The notes: generated from the sequence alone by a model not told the origin. DNA of 64,000 nt from Pseudomonadota bacterium (GCA_039024915.1 JBCCPK010000002.1:372001-436000); one strand, 5' to 3'; shown: positions 26,288 to 36,282, numbered from the stretch's first letter. Made by a program: numbers and translations.

Positions 26288-28191
26288 TAGGCGTCTCCCA
26301 GCCGCCGGCTATCCAGCCTGTCTTGCGCCTTCTGGCGAACCCGATGGTCACGGATCAGCTCATTGATTGCTGCTTCGTCGGACTTGTCGGAGTAGCGGAA
26401 CTCGGAGTCCGCATAGCGGTTGATCTCCTGCAAAATCATGTCCATCGAGATGGGTTTCTGCAGCTCGGTGATCATCGCGAGCTTGTCGTCATATCCCTTG
26501 GCGAGAAAGGCATCAGGCTGCTCGAACCAAGCGTCCGGCAGTTCGATATCCATCGCGCGGTACTTGATTGCATCGGTGACATTCTTGATTGCACGGCCCG
26601 TGAAGCGCGGCTCGGCTTCCTTGATCGCGTGCAGATACAGCCCGACATCGCGGATAGTTTTGGGTTCGCCGTGCGTTTGCACATGCTGATCCCAAACGCG
26701 CAAAAGCCCTTCTTGCTGTGGCTGGTCGTGCTGGGCGTAACTCTTGGCAACCGCCTTTTGCAACGCCTGATCGGCGAAGAACGACTCCTGCCCGTGCGGG
26801 ACGTCGTGTTTACTGCCAAGGAGCAGATGGAAAATGTCGATATAGTCGTTCTCGGTCTGCGGCCCATCCACCAACCAGCGCGCCCCTGCCCTTTGACGCA
26901 GCGCGTCATCGACCTTCTCGGGATAGTTCGAGAACATCCCGAACGAGCAGTTGCCGCGGACCACAGTGCTTGCGCCGGAGAACGCGCCCATCAGGACGCC
27001 GGTGACTTCCTGTTGACCGGACGACGACTGCCGGTCGTCACGCTTGCCGGCGACCTGATCGATGTCGTCGATGGTGCCAAAACCAATGACGGATGGGTCA
27101 AGAACCCGGTCAATGAACGCGCGAGCATTCTGGCCAGACTTGCCTTGATACTCGGAGATCTGGTCGATCCCGAAATTCTCGTAGACGAAGGGGTAGCCTG
27201 CGAGATCACAGTACTCCTTCACCAGACCGGCCGTCATCTGAATGAGTGTGGTCTTGCCGGTGCCGGGAAAACCGTCACCGATAAACGTGAACAAGAACCC
27301 TCCAAGCTCGACAAACGGATTTTTCTGGCGCTCGAAATCGTAGGCCACCAGCATCTTCGCGAGCTTGATCGCCTGAGCTTTTGCAATGTGGTTGCCGACA
27401 ACCTCATGCACTTGCTTGAACTGCATGACGAGCGGTTCGCGCCCCTTGGTCGATGCCGAACGTTCGAAGCCACGGATGGTGAAATCGTCGGCCTCAATGG
27501 CGTAACTGCGCGCCACATAGGCGGCCAAATGGTCGCCCATCAGACGGTGTGCATCCCCCTCAACGCGGTCCATCACATCGGCTACCGCGCGGGCAATGCG
27601 AGGGCCCAGATCGTCGTCGTCAACCGCGTCGGTCGCTGCCTTTGCGATTGCCGATACAAGAAAAGACAGCGCATCGTGGGCAGTGTCATATCCGGGCTCA
27701 TCGAGCGCTTGCGGTTCGCCCGAGGGCGCATCTCCCATGCCGTGCAGCAGATGCGCCGATGCAACGAACAACGCCACAACGGCGCGGGTGCGCACGAGGG
27801 ACCGGAACGCAGCCTCATCCCCCGCAGATAGGCCGCCCTTGCGCTTTTTGTCGCCGAGATCCAGATAGCCCAGCGGTTCGATGAAAAACTCTGATACCGT
27901 CATGCCAACGGCCAGCGCGCGGCGCAGAGCCACCAAGATACCGTGTTCACGCAGTGTCAGCAGTGGATCGTCGCCGCCAGACTTGCGTAAAGCGTTTTCC
28001 AGGTTCGCCTTGACCATCCGCCGTGGTGCAGATGCACCGGCAACCGGCGAGACAAACCGCGTCCGCCCGAGCTGCGGTGCAGGCCGCTCTATCGCCTCTT
28101 CGACCTGCGCGTTCTCCATCAGGCCCAGCGCCGCCGCATAGGCTTCTTTGATCCGCGCTTCGGGAATACGCACCAGGCTCGCATCAATCAT
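26287..28191 (-). CDS. AAA+ ATPase of an uncharacterised operon
   Basis: A protein of 634 residues. The first 250 residues are helical and unfamiliar. The ATPase core begins near 255. Walker A is GDGFPGTGKTTL (305-316); the Walker B-like element is VIGFGTIDDIDQV (368-380), with Asp-Asp-Ile-Asp replacing the usual acidic pair. Sensor 1 lies in CSFGMFSNYPEKVDD (Asn422), and arginine-finger candidates are in ALRQRAGARW (430-439). The C-terminal 180 residues form a helical lid and tail. No membrane span. It is the third gene of the operon and coupled to the fourth by an overlapping stop and start. The family looks like a dedicated remodeller, not a known protease or MoxR protein. Confidence 0.8.
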   Translation of the reverse strand: MIDASLVRIPEARIKEAYAAALGLMENAQVEEAIERPAPQLGRTRFVSPVAGASAPRRMVKANLENALRKSGGDDPLLTLREHGILVALRRALAVGMTVSEFFIEPLGYLDLGDKKRKGGLSAGDEAAFRSLVRTRAVVALFVASAHLLHGMGDAPSGEPQALDEPGYDTAHDALSFLVSAIAKAATDAVDDDDLGPRIARAVADVMDRVEGDAHRLMGDHLAAYVARSYAIEADDFTIRGFERSASTKGREPLVMQFKQVHEVVGNHIAKAQAIKLAKMLVAYDFERQKNPFVELGGFLFTFIGDGFPGTGKTTLIQMTAGLVKEYCDLAGYPFVYENFGIDQISEYQGKSGQNARAFIDRVLDPSVIGFGTIDDIDQVAGKRDDRQSSSGQQEVTGVLMGAFSGASTVVRGNCSFGMFSNYPEKVDDALRQRAGARWLVDGPQTENDYIDIFHLLLGSKHDVPHGQESFFADQALQKAVAKSYAQHDQPQQEGLLRVWDQHVQTHGEPKTIRDVGLYLHAIKEAEPRFTGRAIKNVTDAIKYRAMDIELPDAWFEQPDAFLAKGYDDKLAMITELQKPISMDMILQEINRYADSEFRYSDKSDEAAINELIRDHRVRQKAQDRLDSRRLGDA

Positions 28192-28252
28192 GGTTCTTCA
28201 TCTCGCTCGCACTGTCCTGCATACAAAGGTCCGCGGCCCTCGCTGACAGAGT

Positions 28253-29272
28253 TCAGACATCCTCGAAAAGATCACCGTTTGCGCTAAGCGAATGCAGACG
28301 CATACCACGCGTGATGGTCTCAATCGCCCCGCCCATTCCCAGCAGCTTCTGATGCACCCGGTGCGGCATTAACGCGTGCCCACGGGACGCCGAAGCCCCG
28401 CGCTCGACTGCGATCGGCTCGGTGGAATCCACCGCATAGGTCTCACGATAAACCGTCGGTGCGAGGAACCAGCTCTTTGTCGCCTCCGTGCCCACCGAAA
28501 GGACCTCGTCTTCGTGCCATGCGAACATCCAGGCATCGTCTGGCGGCAAGTCATCAAACAGGGGGCCGAACTGCGCCGGTAAATCCATGAAGATGGGCGA
28601 ATATAACGGCCCCAGCGTCCAGCGCTTCAGACGTTTCAGCGCGACCGTCGGCAAGGTGTCGTCAAACTCAATGGCGGCGGCGAGCGGCGTGAAGCCTGAC
28701 CCTGAAAATTTGCGGGCCTGGGCCAAGAAGTGCGAAAACTCGATTTCGTGCTGCGTGCGCGGCTTTAGCCAGACCTGTGTAAAGACCGGACGATTTGTCC
28801 CGCCGTCCCAATGGTCCCAGTTTGTATAGCGCAGTCCACCCTGTTTGACCGGCTCGAAGGTGCGGATTTCGGGCCAAAAAATCGGCAAGGCGTGGCGAAC
28901 CGCTTCCTCATAAACGGCACGACCGATCTCCTGCAACCGCAGCGCACGGGGCATTCGCCGTCGTGCCAGCATTTCATCGAGTACCGCCTGCCTCAACGCA
29001 GCAGAACTGGTCTCTGGCTGTTGGCGTGCAGACACATCGCGGGCCAGTGCGATAATATCTGCAAGTATGGGCAATCCGCTATCGTTGCGATCCGTTCGCA
29101 CCGCGAGGCCGCCCGCGTCGCGCTTGTCGAGCAACTTGAAAAGCGAGTCGAGCCGCGTCGCGATGTTGACCATCACATCATCTGACGACTGCAAAAGCCC
29201 GGCAACAACGCGATTGAGGGTCTGAAAGTAAACCCGCCGGACATCCGTCTGCGGGCGAAATTGGGCGGTCAC
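28253..29272 (-). CDS. Uncharacterised protein of the AAA+ operon
   Basis: A protein of 339 residues with no signal peptide, membrane span or motif that I recognise. The N-terminal 130 residues are helical (RRVYFQTLNRVVAGLL, LRLQEIGRAVYEEAVRHALP). The middle is rich in Trp and aromatic residues (FWPEIRTFEPVKQGGLRYTNWDHWDGG, then a DAWMFAWHEDE block). The start is GTG at 29272 with AAGG seven bases upstream. It is 10 bases after the coiled-coil gene and 61 before the ATPase, in the same direction. Function unknown. Confidence 0.65.
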   Translation of the reverse strand: MTAQFRPQTDVRRVYFQTLNRVVAGLLQSSDDVMVNIATRLDSLFKLLDKRDAGGLAVRTDRNDSGLPILADIIALARDVSARQQPETSSAALRQAVLDEMLARRRMPRALRLQEIGRAVYEEAVRHALPIFWPEIRTFEPVKQGGLRYTNWDHWDGGTNRPVFTQVWLKPRTQHEIEFSHFLAQARKFSGSGFTPLAAAIEFDDTLPTVALKRLKRWTLGPLYSPIFMDLPAQFGPLFDDLPPDDAWMFAWHEDEVLSVGTEATKSWFLAPTVYRETYAVDSTEPIAVERGASASRGHALMPHRVHQKLLGMGGAIETITRGMRLHSLSANGDLFEDV

Positions 29273-29282
29273 TGGTGAGCCT

Positions 29283-30368
29283 TTATTCGACGTACTTTCC
29301 CGCCTCTACCTTCTCGACTATCGCCCCGAAACGGCGGGCGAACTCAGCATTGGCGTGATCGGCCTTCTGGCGGATAGCAGCGGTTCGCTGCATGTAGATG
29401 TCATGCGCTTCCATCATCGAGACAATGCGGTTCTCAGAGGAGATCCCGATCTGTGTGATCATGGCTTCGGCCTGAGCGTCCGTTTCCCGACCAACATCAT
29501 CGATCCGGTGTCCGATGTTTTGCTGTGCCGATGTTCGCAGGGATTCTACCAGCGCGTCGTACATGATCGTACGCTGCTCGGTATCGATTGCCAGTTTTGA
29601 GATAAGCGTCTGTTGCGCAGCCTTTTGTTTGGCGAGGCTCTCAACATAGTTGGAATAGATCGCCGCATACCGCTCGAAGCTTTGCTGCGTTGCGACAAGC
29701 TCCTGCTTCTTGGCGCTCGCCTCGTTGTACGCATTGGCGACGTCCGCCCGTTCGGCCTGAAGAGCCTTCAGCGCTTCACCCGTTTCATCAGCGATCTTTG
29801 CATCAATTTCGGAGATCTTCGGCCCGAGTTCATCGAGCAAGCTATCTGTTTCTTCAATGGAACGCGCCGTTGTCTGGGCCCGGTCGAGTACGCTGCCTTG
29901 GGCCGTCTTCGACGTCTCGAGGCGGTCGTCGATAACGGCCAGTTGCTCCTCAAGAAGACCACGAATGACCTCCGATTTATCGATAAGGTTATTGAGGTTG
30001 GAGCGGATATCAGCATTCCGAATTCGGGAGGTTTTCATTTCCTCCGCGCGTCTCTTTGAAAAAATAGCCGTCAACTTTTCGCCGAAAGTGCTTTCGCTCA
30101 TTGATTTGAATTCAGACCCAAACGTCTGGGTGATCTCATCAAGTCCGTAGACAAGCGAGGCGATGTTGCCCTGCAGCTTATCTTCGTTCTCGACCACGGC
30201 TTTGAAGTCCTGATCATTGATATTGACATCAATGGTCTTCATCTCGCTTTCGCCCAAGACCGCACCCAGGCGCTCGTCTATGGTCGCTTGCGTGGAGTTT
30301 ATCTCTTGGACCTGCGCACGCGTTTCAGCGATTCCGCGCTCGAGCTCTTCAAATTTGGCACGCGCCAT
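29283..30368 (-). CDS. Coiled-coil protein heading the AAA+ operon (TelA-like architecture)
   Basis: A protein of 361 residues, almost entirely helical, without membrane spans. Long stretches are rich in Glu, Ala, Gln and Ile in heptad-like spacing (for example 1-60 and 110-330). The segment FSKRRAEEMKTSRIRNADIRSNLNNLIDKSEVIRG and the later helices recall TelA-type toxic-anion-resistance proteins in overall style, but I see no decisive motif. The ATG has CCGGAG eight bases before it. It is the first gene of the five-gene minus-strand operon and divergent from glpD. Confidence 0.65.
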   Translation of the reverse strand: MARAKFEELERGIAETRAQVQEINSTQATIDERLGAVLGESEMKTIDVNINDQDFKAVVENEDKLQGNIASLVYGLDEITQTFGSEFKSMSESTFGEKLTAIFSKRRAEEMKTSRIRNADIRSNLNNLIDKSEVIRGLLEEQLAVIDDRLETSKTAQGSVLDRAQTTARSIEETDSLLDELGPKISEIDAKIADETGEALKALQAERADVANAYNEASAKKQELVATQQSFERYAAIYSNYVESLAKQKAAQQTLISKLAIDTEQRTIMYDALVESLRTSAQQNIGHRIDDVGRETDAQAEAMITQIGISSENRIVSMMEAHDIYMQRTAAIRQKADHANAEFARRFGAIVEKVEAGKYVE

Positions 30369-30487
30369 CCCAGTCTCCGGCTTAGGTTACGTCTTGAATT
30401 TGCTTTGTGCGTCAATTTCGCAGCGTAAACCACGAAAGGTCGTTAGGTAAGGGTGGCACTTGCCGGTTTTCAGAGGCGCGCAATCGA

Positions 30488-30499
30488 TTTAGTACTAAA
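30488..30499. promoter_or_regulatory. Palindrome in the glpD divergent region
   Basis: TTTAGTACTAAA, a perfect 12-base palindrome, lies 99 bases before the glpD start. It could be an operator for a glycerol regulator of the DeoR type, but no glpR gene is in the window and the sequence does not clearly match a GlpR site. Confidence 0.3.
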
Positions 30500-30597
30500 G
30501 TTTATCGCTCGCGAACCGGATTTCAGGCGGCCGCGCAAGTGGCACGACAGCTTTCAAAAGCAGTGTTGGCGGGCATGGAGTGAAGTTGAGGACTTTT

Positions 30598-32145
30598 ATG
30601 AGTGACAGTGAGCGGCACGAAGCGGTCGACCTCTGCGTAATCGGCGGCGGAATAAACGGTGCCGGAGTTGCAAGAGATGCCGCAGGCCGAGGATATTCCG
30701 TCACGCTCGTTGAGATGGGCGACATTGCATCAGCGACCTCAAGTTGGTCGACAAAGCTTATACATGGCGGGCTACGCTACCTCGAGCATAACGAATTTGC
30801 CCTGGTTCGGGCCTCGCTGATCGAGCGTGCACGGCTCCTGTCGGTCGCATCCCACTTGGTAAGCCCTCAACGTTTCATCCTGCCCCATGGTTCGGGCATG
30901 CGCCCGGCTTGGCTGATAAGGCTTGGTTTGTTCGTCTATGATAATCTCGCGATGAACCGGAAGGTTCCGGGATCCAAGAGCGTCAATCTCGCGAAAGATC
31001 CATCCGGTCGGGTGTTGAAATCGGAATTGAGGACCCGGGGTTTCTCCTATTTCGACTGCCGCGTTGATGATGTGCGCCTCACCCTCGCAAATGTGCAGGA
31101 CGCGGCGAATCGTGGGGCTTCGATCAAAACCCATACGAAACTTATCGCCGCTGATGTGCGCGATGGCATCTGGCGCCTCACGCTTGAGCGGCAATCGGAC
31201 CACAGCCAGTACGAGGTGCACGCAAAGCATGTCGTCAACACAGCCGGCCCGTGGGCTGACCGGGTTGCCCATATCCTAACCGGCGCAAATGATGGAATTA
31301 AGCTGCGTCTTGTTCGCGGTTCCCACATCATCATCCCCCGCCCGGCGAACCTTGATGACGCCTATTTGATGCAGCAGCCGGACGGTCGCGTTGTTTTCAT
31401 CATCCCTTACGAGAACGATTTCGCGCTTATCGGCACGACCGATGAGGACCATGAGGACCTTGCAAAGGTGGCGATCACGCCGGAGGAAACAGATTATCTG
31501 ATCGAGGCTGCCAATCGTTACCTCGAAACGCCTATAGGTGAGACCGACATTGTATGGACCTATGCAGGGGTTCGACCCCTGATAGACGACGGCTCTGACG
31601 AAGCGGCGAAGGTTACGCGGGACTACAAGATTGAGACGACCAGGCACCTCATGGCGGGCCTGACAAACGTCTTCGGCGGCAAACTTACCACCTTCCGAAC
31701 ACTGAGCCAGAAAGTGGTAGACGATCTCAGCGCGGTTACGCCTCCTGGGAAACCAGGGTTGGACAAGGGTTGGACGGGATACACGCCTTTTGACGACGCT
31801 TTTGTGGACGATGTCAGCCGTCAGGAAACGCACGCCAGTGTTGAAGCCGAGTTGGCCAAGGTACTGAGCGTTTCAGATACCACCGTCCAGGCAGAGCGGC
31901 TCATCCGCATGTACGGCCGGTCTGCGCAGTCCCTTGCCGGGATTATTGCGCGGCAGAACAAGGCGATTATGGCTTGTGGCCTCTTCCCGCATGAGGTGGA
32001 GCACATGGTCGACCATGAGTGGGCCAGTACCGCCGAAGATATCCTGTTCCGGCGCTGCAAACTCGGTATTGGGCTCGCTGAGAACGCCATCGCGGAGGTC
32101 GATACGCTGATAAGCACGATGCGCTCCGACAAGCGCGCAGCCTGA
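30598..32145 (+). CDS. glpD: Glycerol-3-phosphate dehydrogenase, aerobic FAD-dependent
   Basis: Oxidises glycerol 3-phosphate to dihydroxyacetone phosphate at the inner membrane, passing electrons to quinone. 515 residues. The FAD site is at the N terminus ([22 protein letters not shown]). The [16 protein letters not shown] motif and the [12 protein letters not shown] and [13 protein letters not shown] segments are typical. I chose the ATG at 30598 with TTGAGGA upstream; the frame extends to a GTG at 30580. glpK follows 64 bases downstream on the same strand. Confidence 0.96.
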   Translation: MSDSERHEAVDLCVIGGGINGAGVARDAAGRGYSVTLVEMGDIASATSSWSTKLIHGGLRYLEHNEFALVRASLIERARLLSVASHLVSPQRFILPHGSGMRPAWLIRLGLFVYDNLAMNRKVPGSKSVNLAKDPSGRVLKSELRTRGFSYFDCRVDDVRLTLANVQDAANRGASIKTHTKLIAADVRDGIWRLTLERQSDHSQYEVHAKHVVNTAGPWADRVAHILTGANDGIKLRLVRGSHIIIPRPANLDDAYLMQQPDGRVVFIIPYENDFALIGTTDEDHEDLAKVAITPEETDYLIEAANRYLETPIGETDIVWTYAGVRPLIDDGSDEAAKVTRDYKIETTRHLMAGLTNVFGGKLTTFRTLSQKVVDDLSAVTPPGKPGLDKGWTGYTPFDDAFVDDVSRQETHASVEAELAKVLSVSDTTVQAERLIRMYGRSAQSLAGIIARQNKAIMACGLFPHEVEHMVDHEWASTAEDILFRRCKLGIGLAENAIAEVDTLISTMRSDKRAA

Positions 32146-32209
32146 TTCAGCAGCGCCAAAACTACTCGTCACGTGCCGAAAGAGCACGGGCTTTCAGGGA
32201 GACCAATTC

Positions 32210-33694
32210 ATGACGCTCATCCTTGCGATCGACCAGGGAACAACATCAACGCGCTCCATCGTCTATGATGAAAACCTCAAGCCCTTGAAGGCTGCGCAGG
32301 AGGAGCTTCCGCAGATCTACCCCGCAGATGGATGGGTTGAGCATGACGCGACCACCATTATGCAGGCGGTCCTATCAACATGCCGCAGCGCGATTGAGAA
32401 AGCGGGGAAGACGCCCAGCGATGTGTCCGCAATCGGTATCACGAACCAACGCGAAACGGTGGTGGTTTGGGACCGCAAGACCGGAGAGCCGGTCGGCAAC
32501 GCTATCGTTTGGCAAGACAGGCGCACCGGGTCTGTCACCAACAAGATGAAGGCGGACGGTCTTGAGCCAATGGTACAGGAGAAGACGGGGCTGCTGCTGG
32601 ATCCCTATTTCTCTGGCTCAAAACTTGGTTGGATTCTTCAACAGGATCAAAGCCTTCGCACGCGGGTGGAAAGCGGAGAACTGGCTTTTGGCACCATCGA
32701 TAGCTGGATCATCTTCAACCTGACCGGCGGCAAGCGCCACGTTACGGACGCAACCAATGCTTGCCGCACGCTGCTGTTTGATATCAACACGCAACAATGG
32801 TCCGACGATCTCCTGGACTTGTTCAAGGTCCCACGTTCAATGCTTCCCGAGGTCCTGGACTGCGCGGCCGATTTTGGCACAACCGCACCGGAAGTCTTTG
32901 GAGCCGCGGTCCCCATCTGCGGTGTTGCTGGCGACCAGCACGCCGCGACTATTGGCCAGGCAGGCTTCGCGCCCGGCATGGTGAAGGCGACCTACGGAAC
33001 GGGTTTGTTCGCAGTTCTGAACACGGGCAGTGAGAAAGTAGCATCGAAGAACCGGCTTCTGACGACGCTCGCTTATCGGCTCAACGGAAAGCCGACCTAC
33101 GCGCTGGAGGGGTCGGTTTTTATTGCTGGTGCGGCGGTCCAATGGCTGCGAGACGGGATGAAGTTAATCGGATCGGCGCCCGAGGTAAACACATTGGCCG
33201 CAGCTGCAGAACGCGGTTCGATCACCATGGTGCCGGCGTTTGTGGGCCTGGGGGCACCGTATTGGGACCCTGATGCGCGCGGTGCGATCTTCGGCATAAC
33301 GCGTGACACCGGTCCCGCGGATTTTGCGTTGGCCTCCTTGGAAAGCGTCGCATTGCAAACAGTTGACCTATTGGATGCGATGGCCCGCGACTGGCCCGAG
33401 GGCGAACGGTCGGTGTTGCGCGTGGATGGCGGAATGACCGCGTCTGACCTTCTCCTGCAGATTCTCGCAGACAGTTTGGATGCACCCGTCGAGCGGCCCG
33501 CCGACCTTGAGACAACCGCGTTGGGTGCGGCTTATCTGGCTGGGCTCCAGGCGGGTATATGCCCGGACCTCGAAACCTTCGCGCAAACATGGAAACGCGA
33601 TGACACGTTCGAGCCTCAGATTGATGATGAAACCCGGCAGATCCATGCAGCGCGCTGGAAGGATGCCGTCAAACGGACGCTTTCGGACCACTGA
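32210..33694 (+). CDS. glpK: Glycerol kinase
   Basis: Phosphorylates glycerol with ATP; its product is the substrate of GlpD encoded just upstream. 494 residues, the normal length. FGGY-family blocks are clear: [16 protein letters not shown] at the start, [67 protein letters not shown], and late [19 protein letters not shown]. The ATG has AGGGAG eight bases upstream. Transcribed with glpD; no glycerol transporter gene is present here. Confidence 0.97.
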   Translation: MTLILAIDQGTTSTRSIVYDENLKPLKAAQEELPQIYPADGWVEHDATTIMQAVLSTCRSAIEKAGKTPSDVSAIGITNQRETVVVWDRKTGEPVGNAIVWQDRRTGSVTNKMKADGLEPMVQEKTGLLLDPYFSGSKLGWILQQDQSLRTRVESGELAFGTIDSWIIFNLTGGKRHVTDATNACRTLLFDINTQQWSDDLLDLFKVPRSMLPEVLDCAADFGTTAPEVFGAAVPICGVAGDQHAATIGQAGFAPGMVKATYGTGLFAVLNTGSEKVASKNRLLTTLAYRLNGKPTYALEGSVFIAGAAVQWLRDGMKLIGSAPEVNTLAAAAERGSITMVPAFVGLGAPYWDPDARGAIFGITRDTGPADFALASLESVALQTVDLLDAMARDWPEGERSVLRVDGGMTASDLLLQILADSLDAPVERPADLETTALGAAYLAGLQAGICPDLETFAQTWKRDDTFEPQIDDETRQIHAARWKDAVKRTLSDH

Positions 33695-33700
33695 GCGGAC

Positions 33701-34093
33701 TTATTCACCCAAACGAATAACGCCAACGACCTGCCATGTGGCTCGGTCAACCTCGATTATTGTCGCGAATTGGGGGCCGTTTGTCGCGACAAACAACGAC
33801 CTGTCGTCCTGGCTCAAGGCCGTCACGACCGCGCCGGGAAACTCTGACGCGATCAGCTGCCGAACCTGTTCCGCCGGAATTGGGACTGGGTAGTTCTCTG
33901 CAGGCGGTGCGCTGGACGGGTCGGCAAGTGAGCGATACAGGATCACCCCAAGGACAGCAAAAATCCCAAGAAACATGATCCCAGACGAGACCAGGGAAAG
34001 CCGCCGCATCTTTGCTGCCATCGCTTCGAGGCGCGGGTCGAGCGGCTCTTCATCATCGGGTAGCTGCGGTTGCGGGCGCGCGGATTGAACCAT
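33701..34093 (-). CDS. Small single-span membrane protein (DUF6476-like)
   Basis: A protein of 130 residues with a short charged N terminus containing LDPRLEAMAAKMRRL, one membrane span (about 35-54, SSGIMFLGIFAVLGVILY) and a small soluble domain. Its arrangement resembles a small alphaproteobacterial family that I know as DUF6476; the match is by eye. It is convergent with glpK. Its start codon overlaps an ATG of the divergent rluA-type gene (CATG), leaving no room for a promoter between them unless the latter starts further in. Confidence 0.6.
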   Translation of the reverse strand: MVQSARPQPQLPDDEEPLDPRLEAMAAKMRRLSLVSSGIMFLGIFAVLGVILYRSLADPSSAPPAENYPVPIPAEQVRQLIASEFPGAVVTALSQDDRSLFVATNGPQFATIIEVDRATWQVVGVIRLGE

Positions 34094-34136
34094 GGATGAC
34101 GATGTTCCGCGTTCGGGTGGATTGGAGGGCGACGTT

Positions 34137-35123
34137 GTGCGCTTTCAAGCATCCAGCGACGATAACGGCAAGCGACTTGACGCGGTTCTGACCGCCGCTG
34201 CCGCAACCGAGCGTCCGCTATCAAGGAGCAGGGTTGCTGAGCTGATCCGCCAAGGGCTTTGCAAGGTCAATGGTCAAGTCGAACGCAGCCCAGCGAAGAA
34301 GCTGCGCGGCACTGAGGTCCTGGCGCTTCGCATTCCGCCACCCGAACCGGCGGAGCCGGAGCCGGAGGCAATCCCGCTGGAGATATTGTTCGAGGATGAG
34401 ACGGTCGTCGTTCTCAACAAACCAGCGGGCCTGGTCGTTCACCCCGCCGCAGGCCACCCGTCCGGAACCCTCGTCAACGCTTTGCTTCACCACTGTGGTG
34501 GCAGCCTATCGGGTATAGGCGGTGTTCGCAGACCGGGTATCGTCCATCGCCTCGACAAAGATACCAGCGGTGTGATGGTGGTGGCAAAGACCGATCAGGC
34601 CCATGCCGATCTGGCCGCCCAATTCGCGGACCATGGCCGCACCAACCGGCTCGATCGCCGCTACACGGCATTCGTTTGGGGCTCTCCAAAGCCAAGGCTG
34701 ACCATTGATGCGCCGATCGGACGCGATCGCGCCAACAGGCTCAAAATGCAGGTTCGTGACGGACCAGGATCTCGCGCTGCAATCACGCACACCCAACGCC
34801 TAGATAGCTTTGGCAACAAAGATCGTCCGGTCGCAGCGAAAATCGATTGCCGCCTCGAAACCGGCAGAACACATCAGATTCGCGTTCATCTCGCCCATAT
34901 CGGTCACGGCCTGATTGGTGATCAGGACTATGGTCTCCGGGATCGTACGCGGGGCAATAGGTTGTCCGAACCGGCAAGATCCTTTGTCCAAGGCTTTGGC
35001 CGGCAAGCGCTGCAAGCACGATCATTGCAGTTCTCGCATCCAAAAACCCAGCAAACCGTGCGGTTTGAGGTCAATCCCGACGCCGATATGGTCGAGCTCG
35101 AAGAGCACCTCAAGCAAGCGTGA
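34137..35123 (+). CDS. RluA-family pseudouridine synthase
   Basis: Converts uridine to pseudouridine in rRNA or tRNA. About 328 residues: N-terminal S4 RNA-binding domain (GKRLDAVL through GLCKVNGQV), then the catalytic domain with the RluA signature HRLDKDTSG, whose Asp is the catalytic residue, and late LETGRTHQIRVHLAHIGH and GDQDYG. I prefer the GTG at 34137, preceded by GGAGGG with a seven-base spacer, over the ATG at 34092, which has no ribosome site and overlaps the start of the opposite gene. The length fits RluD, but the target site cannot be proven. rpoH lies downstream. Confidence 0.92.
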   Translation: MRFQASSDDNGKRLDAVLTAAAATERPLSRSRVAELIRQGLCKVNGQVERSPAKKLRGTEVLALRIPPPEPAEPEPEAIPLEILFEDETVVVLNKPAGLVVHPAAGHPSGTLVNALLHHCGGSLSGIGGVRRPGIVHRLDKDTSGVMVVAKTDQAHADLAAQFADHGRTNRLDRRYTAFVWGSPKPRLTIDAPIGRDRANRLKMQVRDGPGSRAAITHTQRLDSFGNKDRPVAAKIDCRLETGRTHQIRVHLAHIGHGLIGDQDYGLRDRTRGNRLSEPARSFVQGFGRQALQARSLQFSHPKTQQTVRFEVNPDADMVELEEHLKQA

Positions 35124-35145
35124 ACAATTCGTAATGAACAAGACC

Positions 35146-35176
35146 CCTGATATTTTTCGGGGGCAAAGCCTATATA
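35146..35176 (+). promoter_or_regulatory. Possible rpoH promoter
   Basis: CCTATATA at 35169-35176 with CCTGAT about 17 bases upstream resembles a heat-shock-type promoter (CTTGAA / CCTATAT), suggesting rpoH autoregulation. The same stretch can fold as CCCC/GGGG hairpin (35144-35163), which could instead serve as a weak terminator of the preceding gene. Confidence 0.28.
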
Positions 35177-35276
35177 CACGTCAACCAAATCGTCGCTAAC
35201 CGCGTAAACCTACGCGAAAGGGGCCGCAATCCCGTGCCTTTAAGGGCGGGAGTAAAGAAAGGGAGACCGTGGAAAC

Positions 35277-36164
35277 ATGGCTCAAGCTATCTCGACACTT
35301 CCCTCCATTGATGGGGGTCTATCGGGCTATCTGAACGAAATTCGCAAGTTCCCGATGTTAGAGCCAGATCAAGAGTTCATGCTGGCAAAGCGCTTCACCG
35401 AGCATGGTGACGCCGAGGCTGCCCACCAACTGGTGACAAGCCATCTGCGTTTGGTCGCAAAAATCGCAATGGGCTACCGTGGCTACGGTTTGCCCATCGG
35501 TGAAGTCGTGTCTGAAGGCAATGTCGGACTGATGCAGGCCGTCAAACGCTTCGACCCCGACAAGGGCTTCCGCCTTGCAACCTACGCCATGTGGTGGATT
35601 AAGGCATCCATCCAGGAGTACATCCTGCGTTCGTGGAGCCTTGTGAAAATGGGGACGACTGCAAATCAGAAACGGCTCTTCTTCAACCTGCGCAAGGTCA
35701 AAGGGAAGATCTCGGCGCTGGAGGACGGCGATCTGCGCCCAGAGCAGGTGACCGAGATCGCCAACCGTCTGAACGTTTCTGAAGACGAAGTTGTGTCCAT
35801 GAACCGGCGTTTGGGTGGTGATACATCACTGAATGCGACAGTCCGTCAGGATTCGGAGAGCCTGGAGTGGCAGGACTGGCTGGTCGACGAAAGCGACAGC
35901 CAAGAGTCGATGTTGATCGACACTGAAGAGCGCGACAACCGGAAGTCCATGCTGGTTGACTCGCTTGACGTCCTGAACGATCGCGAACGCCGCATTTTTG
36001 AAGCGCGGCGATTGTCGGAGGACCCTCTGACGCTAGAGGAGCTCAGCCAAGAGTTTGGCGTCAGCAGGGAGCGCATCCGACAGATCGAAGTCCGGGCATT
36101 CGAGAAAGTGCAAGAAGCAGTCGTTGCCGCTGCGCAGACGCTCGAACAAAGGCCGGCTGTCTGA
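35277..36164 (+). CDS. rpoH: Heat-shock sigma factor RpoH (sigma-32)
   Basis: Directs RNA polymerase to heat-shock promoters. 295 residues. Region 1.2 (GGLSGYLNEIRKFPMLEP), region 2 (LVTSHLRLVAKIAMGYRGYGLP and RLATYAMWWIKASIQEYI), the RpoH box variant NQKRLFFNLRKVK and region 4.2 (EELSQEFGVSRERIRQIE) are all present. Alphaproteobacteria often have two rpoH copies; only this one is in the window. Upstream lies a possible self-activated promoter, and an intrinsic terminator follows 65 bases after the stop. Confidence 0.96.
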   Translation: MAQAISTLPSIDGGLSGYLNEIRKFPMLEPDQEFMLAKRFTEHGDAEAAHQLVTSHLRLVAKIAMGYRGYGLPIGEVVSEGNVGLMQAVKRFDPDKGFRLATYAMWWIKASIQEYILRSWSLVKMGTTANQKRLFFNLRKVKGKISALEDGDLRPEQVTEIANRLNVSEDEVVSMNRRLGGDTSLNATVRQDSESLEWQDWLVDESDSQESMLIDTEERDNRKSMLVDSLDVLNDRERRIFEARRLSEDPLTLEELSQEFGVSRERIRQIEVRAFEKVQEAVVAAAQTLEQRPAV

Positions 36165-36228
36165 CAACCGCTTTCCCTGGCAAGCGCATTCCCTGGGGCT
36201 TAACAGCGAGACGCCTTAGATCATTGAT

Positions 36229-36262
36229 AAAGCCGGGCGGCATGAACACCGCCCGGCTTTTT
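36229..36262 (+). terminator. Intrinsic terminator of rpoH
   Basis: AAAGCCGGGCGG pairs with CCGCCCGGCTTT around CATGAACA, followed by T residues. It also faces the end of the convergent FecR-domain gene (36283), so it may serve both. Confidence 0.9.
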
Positions 36263-36282
36263 GTATTTGGCTTATTTGCCCG

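Noticed and set aside
26323-27831. Open frame of 502 codons on the plus strand
   Set aside because: It lies wholly antisense to the AAA+ ATPase gene, has no family features, and is explained by GC-rich codon bias leaving the opposite strand open.
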